Shown here in pieces: positions 1-13,529 of a stretch of 64,000 nt of DNA (the first letter of the stretch is position 1; the number at the start of each line of letters is the position of its first letter). Location: the NCBI RefSeq assembly GCF_023913735.1, contig NZ_JAMXBH010000014.1:1-64000 (forward strand), given 5' to 3'. This DNA is from Pseudarthrobacter raffinosi (GTDB lineage: Bacteria > Actinomycetota > Actinomycetes > Actinomycetales > Micrococcaceae). The position numbers were made by a program, and so were the translations under genes. The notes below the pieces were generated by a model. That model ran no database searches, was not told where the DNA came from, and worked only from the letters and a program-made list of their open reading frames with translations.

Positions 1-81
1 GGGCGTCCTCAATACCTTGCATCCAACCAGTCTTAACGACCAGCCCGGCAAGTCCAGCAGGCGCGCCTTAAACCACCCAAA

Positions 82-753
82 TTGTTCAGCAGCGTCCTAG
101 GCGGGCTCTCCATCATCGCCGCGGCCGCTCTGAGCCGCTCGGCCGGCGCCACGGTGGAGTGCGGGGTCACCCTTAAGCACGCCAGGAAAACCACCACCGT
201 AGGCGGCAGCACCGAGCGCGCAGTCCACCTGGACCGCATCGAACAGGCCGTGGGCGACGGGCCGTGCATCGCAGCGTTGAAGGCAGCGACCCCTGTACTG
301 CTGGCCGATGTCCGCACCGACCCGCGCTGGCCGACCTACCAGGAACGACTGATCGAGGAGGGCATCCACAGCGTCCTGGGCGTCCCGCTTGAACTCGGCG
401 AAAACGCGGCCGCAGTCCTGAACTTCTTCGCGCCGGCCACCGGCGTGTTCACCGAGGCGACCATCAGCGAGGCGGCCAGTTTCGCCGACGTCGCCGGCAG
501 TGCCGTCCGCCTTGCCGTCAGGGTGGGAACCGCCGAGAGCGCCGCGGATGACCTGAGCGCGGCGATGATGAGCCGCACGGCCATCAACATTGCCTGCGGG
601 ATCATCATGGCCCAGAACCGCTGCAGCCAGACCGAGGCGATGTCCATCCTGATGAAGGTCTCCAGCCACCGGAACCAGAAGCTCCGGGACGTGGCCGACG
701 AGATCGTCCGGAAGGTCTCGGGCGAGGAAGCCAGCACCTACTTCGACATGTAG
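82..753 (+). CDS. GAF and ANTAR domain protein (first of a tandem pair)
   Basis: Likely an RNA-binding antitermination regulator: the N-terminal two thirds form a GAF-type sensor fold, and the C-terminal ~55 residues (about 158-212, from AAMMSRTAINIACGIIMAQN) match the ANTAR family, which binds paired hexaloop hairpins in nascent RNA. The only in-frame start after the stop at 34-36 is the TTG at 82, and it begins close to the GAF core, so the usual N-terminal helix looks short. The protein may have lost its first residues, or the true start may be unusual. It ends at 753 and a second GAF-ANTAR gene follows in the same direction. The signal it senses cannot be read from the sequence. Confidence 0.8.
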   Translation: MFSSVLGGLSIIAAAALSRSAGATVECGVTLKHARKTTTVGGSTERAVHLDRIEQAVGDGPCIAALKAATPVLLADVRTDPRWPTYQERLIEEGIHSVLGVPLELGENAAAVLNFFAPATGVFTEATISEAASFADVAGSAVRLAVRVGTAESAADDLSAAMMSRTAINIACGIIMAQNRCSQTEAMSILMKVSSHRNQKLRDVADEIVRKVSGEEASTYFDM

Positions 754-881
754 GGACACCAACGAAACCCGGGCCTGGTGGCTACCTGCCCGCCCTGGAA
801 AAAAGCGAGTACTCACTACTCGTGTGCCACCCCGGCAGGGCCTTTTACGATGAGGGCGTACCGACACATGGGGGCTGGGGC

Positions 882-1622
882 ATGATGATCGATCAACTGG
901 TGGACTGGCGCGTCTCGGGGGTCCTGCTGGATATCCGTGGACACTCGGAAGCGGCATCGGCGTGCGCACTGGCCCGGATTGCGGCGTCCGCCGTGAGCGA
1001 GATTGCCGGCTACCCCGTGGAGAGCACGGTGACGCTCGTGCGGCCGGACGGGACGCCCTTCACAGCGGCAACCACCGACGCCGCCGGCGGCCTTTCCCGG
1101 TGGGACCAGCTCGCCGGACGGGGTCCCACCTCGCGGGCACTGGGCGGCCGCCTGACCATCATTCTCAATGATCACTGCCTGGACAAGCGCTGGGACGAGT
1201 ACCCGGCAAGTCTCAGGTCAGCCGGCTTCCGCTCCGCCGTCGCCGTGCCATTGCCGCTGGAACGCGGCTACCGGGCCGCACTTACGTTGTATTCAGCGGA
1301 AACGAACGTGTTCACCCCGGTTGTCGCCAGCCAGGCGCTGGAGTTCTCCGACGTGGCGGCCAAGAGCCTGGTCCTGGCACTGCAGGTCCGGGCTGGCCTG
1401 GCCCAATCCGCGGATCTCCGCGCAGCCATGGCCAGCCGCACCGCTGTCAACGTCGCCTGCGGTGTGATCATGGGCCAGAACGGGTGCTCCTACGAGTCGG
1501 CGTTGCAGATGCTCACGCTCGCATCGAACCATCGGAACCTGACCATCCGCGACGCCGCCGAAGCGATGCTGCGCCCGCTCCCGGGCGGGGTTCCGCCCAC
1601 ACACTTCCAGCAGCGCGCCTGA
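882..1622 (+). CDS. GAF and ANTAR domain protein (second of a tandem pair)
   Basis: This protein of 246 residues has a GAF-like sensor region (about 25-165) and a C-terminal ANTAR domain (about 178-235, around RAAMASRTAVNVACGVIMGQ). It is clearly paralogous to the gene ending at 753. I chose the ATG at 882 because a G-rich ribosome-binding stretch (GGGGCTGGGG) precedes it; an upstream GTG at 822 in the same frame is possible but adds residues unlike the family. Known ANTAR proteins act by preventing transcription termination at target leaders. The target here is not evident. Two adjacent paralogs suggest either duplication or a pair that dimerises. Confidence 0.8.
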   Translation: MMIDQLVDWRVSGVLLDIRGHSEAASACALARIAASAVSEIAGYPVESTVTLVRPDGTPFTAATTDAAGGLSRWDQLAGRGPTSRALGGRLTIILNDHCLDKRWDEYPASLRSAGFRSAVAVPLPLERGYRAALTLYSAETNVFTPVVASQALEFSDVAAKSLVLALQVRAGLAQSADLRAAMASRTAVNVACGVIMGQNGCSYESALQMLTLASNHRNLTIRDAAEAMLRPLPGGVPPTHFQQRA

Positions 1623-1668
1623 CGCAGCGCCCGCCGTCGAGCGTTAAGGGCGCCACGACTGTTGCGCA

Positions 1669-1755
1669 CCCCGCCCCACTCCCCCGAATGTAAGTAGCGC
1701 TAAGTGTCGTTATGAGGGCTCATAACGACACTTAGCGCTACTCAGTTGGGCGGGG
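1669..1755. repeat. Palindromic intergenic element B, copy 1
   Basis: A perfect 24-bp inverted repeat (1693-1716 and 1719-1742, two-base loop) is enclosed by a second pair of GC-rich arms (1669-1680 and 1744-1755, 11 of 12 matched). It lies between convergent genes (GAF-ANTAR and purU), where it could act as a bidirectional terminator. A second copy with the same architecture and the shared core TGTCGTT/AACGACA lies at 54551-54627, also between convergent genes, so this is a dispersed element rather than a one-off terminator. Confidence 0.85.
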
Positions 1756-1769
1756 ACGCGCAGGAACGG

Positions 1770-2624
1770 TCAGCGCAGAACCACTGTGCGCCCGCCGTCG
1801 AGCATTACCCGGCCTTCACAGTGCCACCGGACCGCGTTGCTCAGCGCCTTGCACTCAGCGTCGCGGCCCACGCGCACCAGGTCATCGGCCGTGTACGTGT
1901 GGTCCACGTCGATGACCTGCTGGGCGATGATCGGCCCCTCATCCAGCTCGGCGTTGACGTAATGCGCCGTGGCGCCCACGGTTTTCACGCCGCGGTCGTA
2001 CGCCTGGTGGTACGGCTTGGCGCCCTTGAAGCTGGGCAGGAACGAGTGGTGGATGTTGATGGTCCGGCCCGTCAGCTGCGCCGACAGCTCGTCGCTGAGG
2101 ACCTGCATGTAGCGGGCCAGGACCACCAGCTCCACATCGTATTCATCCACGAGCTCCAGCAGGCGGGCTTCCTGCGCCGGCTTGGTCTCCTGGGTGACCG
2201 GGAGGTGGAAGAACGGGATGCCGTGCCACTTGACCAGTTCCTGGTGGTCCGTGTGGTTGGAGACCACGGCCACGATTTCCACCGGAAGATCACCCGTGCG
2301 GGCCCGGAACAGCAGGTCGTTGAGGCAGTGCCCGAACTTGGACACCATCACCAGCACACGGCGCTTGCGGCCGTGCGGCTCCAGCTGCCAGTTCATGGCC
2401 CACTCAGCAGCCAGCGGCCCGAAGTCCCGGCGCAGGTCCTCCGTGGTCAGCGGCTGCTTGCCGGATTCGAAATGCACCCGCATGAAGAACTGCTGGGCCT
2501 GGCGGTCACCGAAGTGCTTGGTGTCGATGATGTCGCAGTCGTGATCCAGCAGGTACCCGGTGATCGCGTGGACGATCCCCGGCGACTCGGCGCAGTTGAC
2601 GGCCAGAACATGTTCGGTTGCCAC
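1770..2624 (-). CDS. purU: Formyltetrahydrofolate deformylase
   Basis: PurU hydrolyses 10-formyl-THF to formate and THF, so it releases one-carbon units and recycles folate. The 284-residue protein has an N-terminal ACT domain (about 5-80, with SPGIVHAITGYLL) and a formyltransferase-fold catalytic half. The family triad is visible as N190 and H192 in INIHHSFLPSFKG and D228 in ELDEGPIIAQ. Length matches the family. The GTG start directly abuts the TAA of the upstream permease (no spacer), so translation is probably coupled. It is the last gene of the glycine/serine cluster, consistent with removing C1-folate produced by glycine cleavage. Confidence 0.95.
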   Translation of the reverse strand: MATEHVLAVNCAESPGIVHAITGYLLDHDCDIIDTKHFGDRQAQQFFMRVHFESGKQPLTTEDLRRDFGPLAAEWAMNWQLEPHGRKRRVLVMVSKFGHCLNDLLFRARTGDLPVEIVAVVSNHTDHQELVKWHGIPFFHLPVTQETKPAQEARLLELVDEYDVELVVLARYMQVLSDELSAQLTGRTINIHHSFLPSFKGAKPYHQAYDRGVKTVGATAHYVNAELDEGPIIAQQVIDVDHTYTADDLVRVGRDAECKALSNAVRWHCEGRVMLDGGRTVVLR

Positions 2625-4118
2625 TTAGCTCTCCCGCGATGCCTTCGCGTCGGCCAGCTCCGCGTCGGCCAGGGCCTTCTCCTCGGCCACTTCCTTCTCG
2701 CCGGCGAGGTCCTTCTGGAACTCCGCGTAGCGGGCCAGGTGAGCCGGACGCTTCCGCAGGATGACCCAGGCGACGCCCAGGATGACGAACCAGATGGGCG
2801 TAATCAGCAGCGCCAGAAGGGTATCCGGCTGCGTGGTCAGTGCCCACAGGACGAAGGCGAAGAACGCGAAGACCACCCAGACCATGGGGATGCCGCCCGG
2901 CATCTTGAACTTGGACGCCGCGTGCAGGTGCGGACGGCGTGAACGGAACTTCAGGTAGCTGGCCAGGATGATGGACCAGACAAAGACGAAGCAGACGGCG
3001 GCCACGGTGGTGACCATGTCGAAGGCCTTGCCGATGTCCTTGCCGGCGTACATCAGGACGATGCCGGAGAGCAGCAGGATGCAGGAGAGGAACAGGGCGT
3101 TCTGCGGGACCTTGCGGGCGGACAGGCGGCTGAAGACGGTGGGGGCGTCGCCCTCCTGGGCCAGGCCGTACACCATGCGGGAGGTGGAGTAGATGCCGGA
3201 GTTGGCAGAGGACATGGCCGAGCTGAGCACCACCAGGTTCACGATGGTGGCCGCGGCACCGAGGCCGGCCAGGGAGAACATGGCGATGAATGGGCTGTGG
3301 CCGGCCTGGAACTGGGTCCACGGCGTGACGGACATCAGGATGATGAGGGCGCCTACATAGAAGAGCAGCACGCGGATGGGGATGGAGTTGATGGCCTTGG
3401 GCAGGTTCTTCTCCGGGTCCTTGGCCTCGGCGGCGGTGGTGCCTACGAGTTCAATACCCACAAAGGCGAAGACGGCGATCTGGAAGCCGGCCACAAAGCC
3501 CATGAATTCGTTCGGGAACAACCCGCCGTGGCTCCACAGGTTGGTGAAGGTGGCCGGGCCGGCGTCGGACTGGAAACCGCTGAAGATCATAAACAGGCCA
3601 ACAATGATCAGCGCCGCAATGGCGATGATCTTGATCAGCGCGAACCAGAACTCGGTCTCACCGAATGCCCGCACCGTTGCGAGGTTCAGGACCAGAAGGA
3701 TGATCACGGTGGCGATGCCCGGAATCCACAATGGCACCCCCGGCCAGAGTTCCTCCGAGTAGGCAGCAATGGCGATGACGTCCGCGATGCCCGTGATCAC
3801 CCAGCAGAACCAGTAGGTCCAGCCGGTGAAGAAGCCGGCCCACGGGCCCAGCAGGTCAGCGGCGAAGTCGCTGAAGGACTTGTAGTTCAGGTTGGACAGC
3901 AGCAGTTCGCCCATGGCCCGCATCACGAAGAACAGCATGAAGCCGATGATCATGTAGACGAAAATTACGGACGGGCCGGCGGCCGAGATGGTCTTGCCTG
4001 AGCCCATAAAAAGGCCCGTGCCGATGGCGCCGCCAATGGCGATCAGCTGGATGTGCCTGTTGCTGAGCTGGCGTTCAAGATGGGGCGTTTCCGGGGTGGT
4101 GACGGTTTTAGTACTCAC
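2625..4118 (-). CDS. APC-family amino acid permease (D-Ser/D-Ala/Gly type)
   Basis: A 497-residue membrane transporter of the amino acid-polyamine-organocation superfamily with about 12 hydrophobic segments. It carries the family's first-helix signature IGGAIGTGLFMGSGK near residue 30 and ends in a charged cytoplasmic tail rich in E, K and A. Its N-terminal region resembles CycA-type D-serine/D-alanine/glycine permeases, and its position in a glycine/serine operon supports uptake of glycine or serine; exact substrate is inferred. The start overlaps the end of the upstream MTHFR-like gene by 11 bp, and its stop abuts purU. Confidence 0.88.
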   Translation of the reverse strand: MSTKTVTTPETPHLERQLSNRHIQLIAIGGAIGTGLFMGSGKTISAAGPSVIFVYMIIGFMLFFVMRAMGELLLSNLNYKSFSDFAADLLGPWAGFFTGWTYWFCWVITGIADVIAIAAYSEELWPGVPLWIPGIATVIILLVLNLATVRAFGETEFWFALIKIIAIAALIIVGLFMIFSGFQSDAGPATFTNLWSHGGLFPNEFMGFVAGFQIAVFAFVGIELVGTTAAEAKDPEKNLPKAINSIPIRVLLFYVGALIILMSVTPWTQFQAGHSPFIAMFSLAGLGAAATIVNLVVLSSAMSSANSGIYSTSRMVYGLAQEGDAPTVFSRLSARKVPQNALFLSCILLLSGIVLMYAGKDIGKAFDMVTTVAAVCFVFVWSIILASYLKFRSRRPHLHAASKFKMPGGIPMVWVVFAFFAFVLWALTTQPDTLLALLITPIWFVILGVAWVILRKRPAHLARYAEFQKDLAGEKEVAEEKALADAELADAKASRES

Positions 4119-4935
4119 GTGCTGCTCCTCGAATCAATGCTGGCTGGAGTGCCGTTGTGGAAGACGCGGCCGCTTCGTTGGGGACCGCATCGAGGTTGTT
4201 GAAGCTGTAAAGGTGGATCCCTGCGATGCCGGGCTGGCTTTCGAGCCCGGCCACCAGGGGGTGGGGTGAGTAACGGTCACCGCTGAGCAGCTTGCGCGCC
4301 AGTGGGCCTTTGCGGCTAAGGAACTTCAGGGAACTTCCGACGCCGATCTGCGTGGCGAGTGCCACCAGCTTGGTCCGCGGGACGGACCCCGCCACGCCTG
4401 CCCAGACGGGCAGGTCCACGCCTTCGCGGCGCAGGAGCGCCGCGAAGTCGAGGATTTTGGGGGCGTCGAAGCACATCTGGGTGACCACGTGGGTGGCCAG
4501 GTCCTGCTTGTCCTGCAGGGCGTCCAGCAGGTCCAGGGCCGCCACGGTCGGGTGGCCTTCCGGGTAGCCTGCCACGCCGGCGCGCATCCGGCCGCCGGTG
4601 TAGTGGGCGATGTCCTCGAGCAGCGGGAGCGCTGACTCGTACGGCCCGGCGGGCTGCTTCCGGTCGCCGCCGATCACAAACACCTCGCGGATGCCGGCAC
4701 CGTCGCACTCCCGCATGATCCGGGTCAGCTCGGCCCGGTCGTGGATGCTGCGTGCGGCCAGGTGCGGGATGACGGTGTAGCCGAGCGTGCTCAGCTCCAC
4801 CGACGTGCGCATGGTCCGCTCGATGCCGTGGTGCGGCAGGCACGTCATGGTCAGCGTGGTGGTCAGCGGAACCAGCGCCTGGACCTGGTCAACAATCCCG
4901 GTTGAGGGGATGATTTCGATTCTTGTAGGGAGCAT
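4108..4935 (-). CDS. Methylenetetrahydrofolate reductase-like protein
   Basis: A 275-residue TIM-barrel protein of the MTHFR superfamily. Recognisable stretches are the HLAARS strand, GGDRKQPAGPYESALPLL, GVAGYPEGH, QMCFDAPKILDF and LPVWAGVAGSVPRTKL, all at the expected spacing. It lacks the usual N-terminal FEFFPPK motif (EIIPSTG here), so it belongs to a divergent branch and may not do standard methionine-cycle chemistry. The start at 4935 has AAAGGACCGAAG before the ATG. It lies between lipA and the permease and overlaps the permease start by 11 bp, which places it in glycine/one-carbon catabolism. Its direction of catalysis in vivo cannot be told from sequence. Confidence 0.8.
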   Translation of the reverse strand: MLPTRIEIIPSTGIVDQVQALVPLTTTLTMTCLPHHGIERTMRTSVELSTLGYTVIPHLAARSIHDRAELTRIMRECDGAGIREVFVIGGDRKQPAGPYESALPLLEDIAHYTGGRMRAGVAGYPEGHPTVAALDLLDALQDKQDLATHVVTQMCFDAPKILDFAALLRREGVDLPVWAGVAGSVPRTKLVALATQIGVGSSLKFLSRKGPLARKLLSGDRYSPHPLVAGLESQPGIAGIHLYSFNNLDAVPNEAAASSTTALQPALIRGAAREY

Positions 4936-4976
4936 CTTCGGTCCTTTCTGGATCTCGGCTCTGAATACCGGAACGG

Positions 4977-5987
4977 TCAGCTGGCGTGGGCGGCCAGCAG
5001 TGAGCTGGCTTCCTGGCGGGTGCTGCCGGAGGACTCGATGTGCGCGAGTTCGGCGGGGATTTCCCAGCCCTTCTTGCGCATCGCGGTGGCCCAGAGCCGG
5101 CCGGCCCGGTAGGAGGAACGGACCAGCGGCCCGGACATGACCCCGAGGAACCCGATCTCGTTCGCCTCGTCCTGGAGGTCCACGAACTCCTGCGGCTTGA
5201 CCCAGCGGTCCACCGGCAGGTGCCGTTCGGAGGGGCGCAGGTACTGGGTGATGGTGATCAGGTCACAGCCGGCCTCGTGCAGGTCTTTGAGGGCTTCGGA
5301 GATTTCCTCGCGGGTCTCGCCCATGCCCAGGATCAGGTTGGACTTGGTCACCATCCCGAGCTTGCGGCCCTGGGTGATGACATCCAGGGACCGGTCGTAC
5401 CGGAACGCGGGCCGGATCCGCTTGAAGATCCGGGGCACGGTCTCGACGTTGTGCGCGAAGACCTCCGGCTTCGAATCGCAGATCGCCGCGATGTGCTCGG
5501 GCTTGCCGGAGAAGTCCGGGATCAGCAGTTCGACGCCGGTGCCCGGGTTCAGCTCGTGGATCTTCCGGACCGTCTCGGCATACAGCCACACCCCCTCATC
5601 GGCCAGGTCATCCCGGGCCACCCCGGTGACCGTGGCGTAGCGCAGCTGCATGGCCAGGACCGAGCGGGCCACCTTCGTGGGCTCGAACACGTCCACCGGG
5701 GACGGCTTGCCCGTGTCGATCTGGCAGAAATCACAGCGCCGGGTGCATTCGGACCCGCCGATCAGGAACGTGGCTTCCTTGTCTTCCCAGCACTCGAAAA
5801 TGTTCGGGCAGCCGGCCTCCTCACACACCGTGTGCAGGCCTTCCTTCTTGACCAGGTTCTTGAGCTGGACATACTCCGGACCCATCTGGACCTTCGCCTT
5901 GATCCACTCCGGCTTCCGCTCCACAGGTACTGCAGAGTTGCGCTGCTCAACGCGCAGCAGCTTCCGGCCTTCTGGTGCCAGTGTCAT
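4977..5987 (-). CDS. lipA: Lipoyl synthase
   Basis: A radical SAM enzyme that inserts two sulfurs into octanoyl groups on lipoyl domains such as that of GcvH. Both iron-sulfur clusters are visible: the auxiliary cluster cysteines C55, C60 and C66 in [12 protein letters not shown], and the radical SAM cysteines C81, C85 and C88 in CTRRCDFC. The length of 336 residues is normal. The ATG at 5987 follows GGGAAGAGAACTG. It sits 13 bp after sdaA in the glycine cluster, with no lipB nearby, so it probably serves the glycine cleavage system specifically; whether the genome has a second lipA elsewhere is unknown. Confidence 0.95.
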   Translation of the reverse strand: MTLAPEGRKLLRVEQRNSAVPVERKPEWIKAKVQMGPEYVQLKNLVKKEGLHTVCEEAGCPNIFECWEDKEATFLIGGSECTRRCDFCQIDTGKPSPVDVFEPTKVARSVLAMQLRYATVTGVARDDLADEGVWLYAETVRKIHELNPGTGVELLIPDFSGKPEHIAAICDSKPEVFAHNVETVPRIFKRIRPAFRYDRSLDVITQGRKLGMVTKSNLILGMGETREEISEALKDLHEAGCDLITITQYLRPSERHLPVDRWVKPQEFVDLQDEANEIGFLGVMSGPLVRSSYRAGRLWATAMRKKGWEIPAELAHIESSGSTRQEASSLLAAHAS

Positions 5988-6000
5988 CAGTTCTCTTCCC

Positions 6001-7398
6001 TTAGCATTCCACTACGTTGACGGCGAGGCCGCCCATGGCTGTTTCCTTGTACTTGGAGCTCATGTCCCTGCCGGTCTCGCGCATGGTCACGATCACCTCG
6101 TCCAGGGACACCCGGTGCGTACCGTCCCCCCACAGGGCCATCTTTGCTGCGTTGATGGCCTTCGCCGCCGCAATCGCGTTCCGTTCGATGCACGGCACCT
6201 GGACCAGCCCGCCGATCGGATCGCACGTCAGGCCCAGGTTGTGTTCCATCGCGATCTCCGCCGCGTTCTCCACCTGCTGGGGCGTCCCGCCCATCACCTC
6301 AGCGAGTGCACCAGCCGCCATGGACGACGCCGATCCCACCTCGCCCTGGCAGCCCACCTCGGCACCCGAAATGGACGCCTGCTCCTTGTACAGCACGCCG
6401 ATGGCACCGGCCGTGAGCAGGAACTTGACCACAACGTCGTCGCGGTCTTGCTGCGTGGCCTTGTCCATGCCGGGCGCGAAATGCAGCGCGTAGTACAGGA
6501 CTGCCGGGATGATCCCCGCAGCACCGTTGGTGGGCGCCGTGACAACCCGGCCGCCGGACGCGTTCTCCTCGTTCACTGCCAGGGCGATGAGGTTCACCCA
6601 TTCCTGCCAGTACTTCGCGTCCCGGTCCTTGTCCTCCTTTTCGAGCCGCTCATGCCAGTCCGGAGCACGACGGCGGACCTTCAGTCCCCCGGGCAGCAGC
6701 CCCTCACGCTTGAGGCTGGTTGCCACACACTCCTCCATCACGGAGTAGATGTGCAGCAGGCCTTCGCGGATTTCCGCCTCGGACCGGGACGCACGTTCGT
6801 TGACGAACATGATGTCGCCGATGGACAGGCCCTTGGACTGGCACCGGCCCAGCAACTCCGCGGCGGTGCGGAACGGCAGCGGCAGTTCCTTCTTGGACTC
6901 GTCCAGTTCCTTCAGCGCCGCGTCCTCTTCGCCTTCGCGGACAATGAAGCCGCCGCCGACGGAGAAGAACGTGGCCTTGTGGAGGACTTCGCCTGCCTCG
7001 TCAGTGACCGTGAAGGTCATGCCGTTGGTGTGCCGCGGCAAGACAGTGAGCGGTCGCAGGACCATGTCCTTGACCCCGTACGGCAGGGGCACGGAACCGG
7101 CGAGCTGGAGCGTGCCGGTTTCGGCGATGGCGGCGAGCCGCTCCTCCACCTCGGCCGGCAGGATCTTTTCCGGGTGGAAGCCCTCCAGGCCCAGCAGGAT
7201 GGCCGTCATGGTGCCGTGGCCATGGCCGGTTGCCGCCAGCGACCCGTACAGGTCCACCCGCAGCCCGGCCACCTTGTCCAGGCTGCCTGAGCCCTTGAGC
7301 TCCTCGGCAAACACGGCGGCAGCGCGCATCGGCCCCACCGTGTGAGAGCTCGACGGCCCGATCCCGACGGAGAACAAATCAAAGACTCCAACGGCCAT
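6001..7398 (-). CDS. sdaA: L-serine ammonia-lyase (iron-sulfur type)
   Basis: Converts L-serine to pyruvate and ammonia with an oxygen-sensitive iron-sulfur cluster. The 465-residue protein is the single-chain form: an N-terminal beta domain opening with [22 protein letters not shown], and a C-terminal alpha domain with [37 protein letters not shown] and [20 protein letters not shown], which include the cluster cysteines. It follows glyA across one copy of the 84-bp hairpin and precedes lipA by 13 bp. Together with SHMT it completes a route from two glycines to pyruvate. Confidence 0.96.
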   Translation of the reverse strand: MAVGVFDLFSVGIGPSSSHTVGPMRAAAVFAEELKGSGSLDKVAGLRVDLYGSLAATGHGHGTMTAILLGLEGFHPEKILPAEVEERLAAIAETGTLQLAGSVPLPYGVKDMVLRPLTVLPRHTNGMTFTVTDEAGEVLHKATFFSVGGGFIVREGEEDAALKELDESKKELPLPFRTAAELLGRCQSKGLSIGDIMFVNERASRSEAEIREGLLHIYSVMEECVATSLKREGLLPGGLKVRRRAPDWHERLEKEDKDRDAKYWQEWVNLIALAVNEENASGGRVVTAPTNGAAGIIPAVLYYALHFAPGMDKATQQDRDDVVVKFLLTAGAIGVLYKEQASISGAEVGCQGEVGSASSMAAGALAEVMGGTPQQVENAAEIAMEHNLGLTCDPIGGLVQVPCIERNAIAAAKAINAAKMALWGDGTHRVSLDEVIVTMRETGRDMSSKYKETAMGGLAVNVVEC

Positions 7399-7475
7399 GA
7401 TGACTTCCTAACTAAAAATTACTAATGACGAGCCGGGCATCCTGCGTAAGCCGCAGGAAGACCGAACTCCCTGTA

Positions 7476-7559
7476 GGGGCCGGCGGGCGGGGGTTTTCGA
7501 AAGCGTGCGTCAGAGCGACGAAGGAGCAGCACGCGTGAAAACTCCGGTCCGCCGGCCCC
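7476..7559. repeat. 84-bp hairpin element C, copy 1 (glyA/sdaA gap)
   Basis: The element folds into a long hairpin: outer arms GGGGCCGGCGG and CCGCCGGCCCC, then matched TTTTC/GAAAA, then an inner GCGTGC/GCACGC stem. Its core is nearly identical to a second element of exactly the same length at 9393-9476 between gcvH and gcvT. It lies in the untranslated gap between glyA and sdaA. A role in termination, transcript processing or stability is inferred only from position and structure. Confidence 0.85.
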
Positions 7560-7565
7560 GGCACC

Positions 7566-8887
<1,322 letters not shown>

Positions 8888-8891
<4 letters not shown>

Positions 8892-9271
8892 AGTTCGCCA
8901 CCGTTTACTTCGGCGTATTCCTGGGCGGACAGCAGCGGGCCCTCGGACTCGACGGTCACCTTGAACAGCCAGCCGGCACCGTACGGATCGGAGTTGATCA
9001 GTGCAGGATCGCCGATGGCGTCTTCGTTGATTTCCGTGACCTCGCCCGTCACCGGGGAGTACAGGTCAGAGACGGACTTGGTGGACTCGATCTCGCCGCA
9101 GGTCTCCCCCGCGGTCACTGTGGAGCCAACCTCGGGCAGGTCCACGTAGACGATGTCGCCCAGCGCCTCAGCGGCAACAGCGGACACGCCAACAACGGAC
9201 GGACCAGAGCCATCAAAGGCGATCCACTCGTGCTCAGCGGAGTACTTCAGTTCAGCGGCAACCTTAGCCAT
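8888..9271 (-). CDS. gcvH: Glycine cleavage system H protein
   Basis: The lipoyl carrier that shuttles the aminomethyl group between GcvP, GcvT and lipoamide dehydrogenase. It has 127 residues, normal for the family, with EHEWI near the N-terminus and the lipoylation lysine K65 in [15 protein letters not shown]. It is separated from gcvT by a 214-bp gap holding the second 84-bp hairpin, and overlaps glyA by 4 bp. Confidence 0.97.
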
Positions 9272-9392
9272 GTGTGTTCCTTACGTTCGAAATCTGTGGG
9301 TGGTCGAGTTGGGCCGGGCGTTCCCCGATATCCTCTGCATGCTGCTCGTTCCTCGCTTTGACGCATGCTGCCGGATACCGCGGACCCCCCGA

Positions 9393-9476
9393 GGGGCCGG
9401 CGGGACGGGGTTTTCGAAAGCGTGCGTCAGAGCGACGAAGGAGCAGCACGCGTGAAAACTCCGGCCTGCCGGTTCC
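9393..9476. repeat. 84-bp hairpin element C, copy 2 (gcvH/gcvT gap)
   Basis: Same length and nearly the same sequence as the element at 7476-7559, with complementary outer arms and an inner GCGTGC/GCACGC stem. Immediately beside it, 9339-9371 carries a diverged inverted copy of the inner part (similar to the reverse complement of 9418-9450), so the whole gap can also fold as a larger hairpin. It separates gcvPT from gcvH-glyA in the transcript. Confidence 0.85.
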
Positions 9477-9485
9477 GGACTTGGC

Positions 9486-10598
9486 TTACTTTTGGCGCTT
9501 GTAGAACGGCAGGGCGACAACCTCGAAAGGCTCTGCCTTGCCGCGCAGGTCGATGTCCAGGGCGGTGCCAACCTCGGCGTGCTCGACGTCGACATAAGCC
9601 ATCGCGACCGGGTAGCCGAGGGTGGGGCTGGGCTGGCCGGAGGTGACTTCGCCAACCACTGCGCCGCCCTTGAGCACCGGGTAGTGCCCGCGGCCGGCGC
9701 GACGGCCGAGACCTTTCAAGCCCACCAGCTTACGCTTTGACCCGGCTTCCTTGGCGGCTTCCAGGGCGGCGCGGCCCACGAAGTCGCCTTCCTTGCTCTT
9801 GAGCGCCACAACGCCACCCAGGCCGGCGTCGAACGGTGACCCTTCGAGGGAAAGCTCGTTGCCGTACAGCGGCATGCCCGCTTCGAGGCGGAGCGAATCG
9901 CGGGAGGCGAGGCCGCACGGGACGATGCCGAACTCGGCCCCCGCTTCGGCGACGGATGCCCACAGGGAGGCGGCGCCGTCGTTCGCTACAAAGAGCTCGA
10001 AGCCGTCCTCGCCGGTGTAACCGGTGCGGGCCAGGATGACGTTGTGGCCGGCCACGGTGAGTTCGTTGAACGCGTAGTACTTCAGGTCTGTGACGAGCGG
10101 GTGCTGGGCCTCAGCGGTCAGCTTGAGCAGGATGGCCTCTGCCTTGGGACCCTGGACCGCGATCAGCGACGTGATGGCGGAGGCGTCCTCCACCTTCACG
10201 TTGAACGCCGTGGCGCGTTCGGCCAGGGCGACGGCGACGGTGGGGGCGTTGCCCGCGTTGGGGACCACGAGGTATTTCTCGTCGCCGAAACGGTAGACGA
10301 TGAGGTCATCGATGATGCCGCCGTCGGCGTTGCAGATGAGCGAGTACTTGGCCTTCCCGTCCGCGATGGCGGAGAGTTTGCCCACCAGTGCGTAGTCCAG
10401 GAACGCGCCGGCTTCCAGGCCGGAGACCCAGACTTCGCCCATGTGGGAGAGGTCGAACAGGCCGGCAGCCTTGCGCACAGCGTGGTGCTCGGCCAGCTCG
10501 GAGCTGTACTTCAGGGGCATCTGCCAGCCACCGAAATCGGTGAAGGAAGCGCCGAGTTTCTTGTGCTCTTCGTAGAGAGCGGTGTAGTTCTCAGTCAT
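9486..10598 (-). CDS. gcvT: Glycine cleavage system aminomethyltransferase (T protein)
   Basis: Transfers the one-carbon unit from aminomethyl-lipoyl GcvH to THF, giving methylene-THF and ammonia. The 370-residue protein has the typical start YEEHKKLGASFTDFGGWQMP, then FDLSHMGEVWVSG, ARTGYTGEDGFELF and the C-terminal GEVTSGQPSPTLG barrel. It lies 22 bp after gcvP and before the hairpin-bearing gap to gcvH. Confidence 0.96.
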   Translation of the reverse strand: MTENYTALYEEHKKLGASFTDFGGWQMPLKYSSELAEHHAVRKAAGLFDLSHMGEVWVSGLEAGAFLDYALVGKLSAIADGKAKYSLICNADGGIIDDLIVYRFGDEKYLVVPNAGNAPTVAVALAERATAFNVKVEDASAITSLIAVQGPKAEAILLKLTAEAQHPLVTDLKYYAFNELTVAGHNVILARTGYTGEDGFELFVANDGAASLWASVAEAGAEFGIVPCGLASRDSLRLEAGMPLYGNELSLEGSPFDAGLGGVVALKSKEGDFVGRAALEAAKEAGSKRKLVGLKGLGRRAGRGHYPVLKGGAVVGEVTSGQPSPTLGYPVAMAYVDVEHAEVGTALDIDLRGKAEPFEVVALPFYKRQK

Positions 10599-10620
10599 TG
10601 TGAAAGCCTTTCATACGAGA

Positions 10621-13473
<2,853 letters not shown>

Positions 13474-13529
13474 GAAGGAACTCCATAATTCAGGTGGCGC
13501 GCTGGGTACGCCACATTGATTCGGGTTCC

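Noticed and set aside
1746..2942. Plus-strand 398-codon frame opposite purU and the permease
   Set aside because: It crosses two certain genes, and its composition is that of antisense translation.
5650..7290. Plus-strand 546-codon frame opposite lipA and sdaA
   Set aside because: Both genes on the minus strand have intact catalytic motifs; the frame has none.
9272..9485. A second glycine riboswitch before gcvH
   Set aside because: The gap lacks the conserved aptamer blocks seen before gcvP and is explained by the hairpin element.
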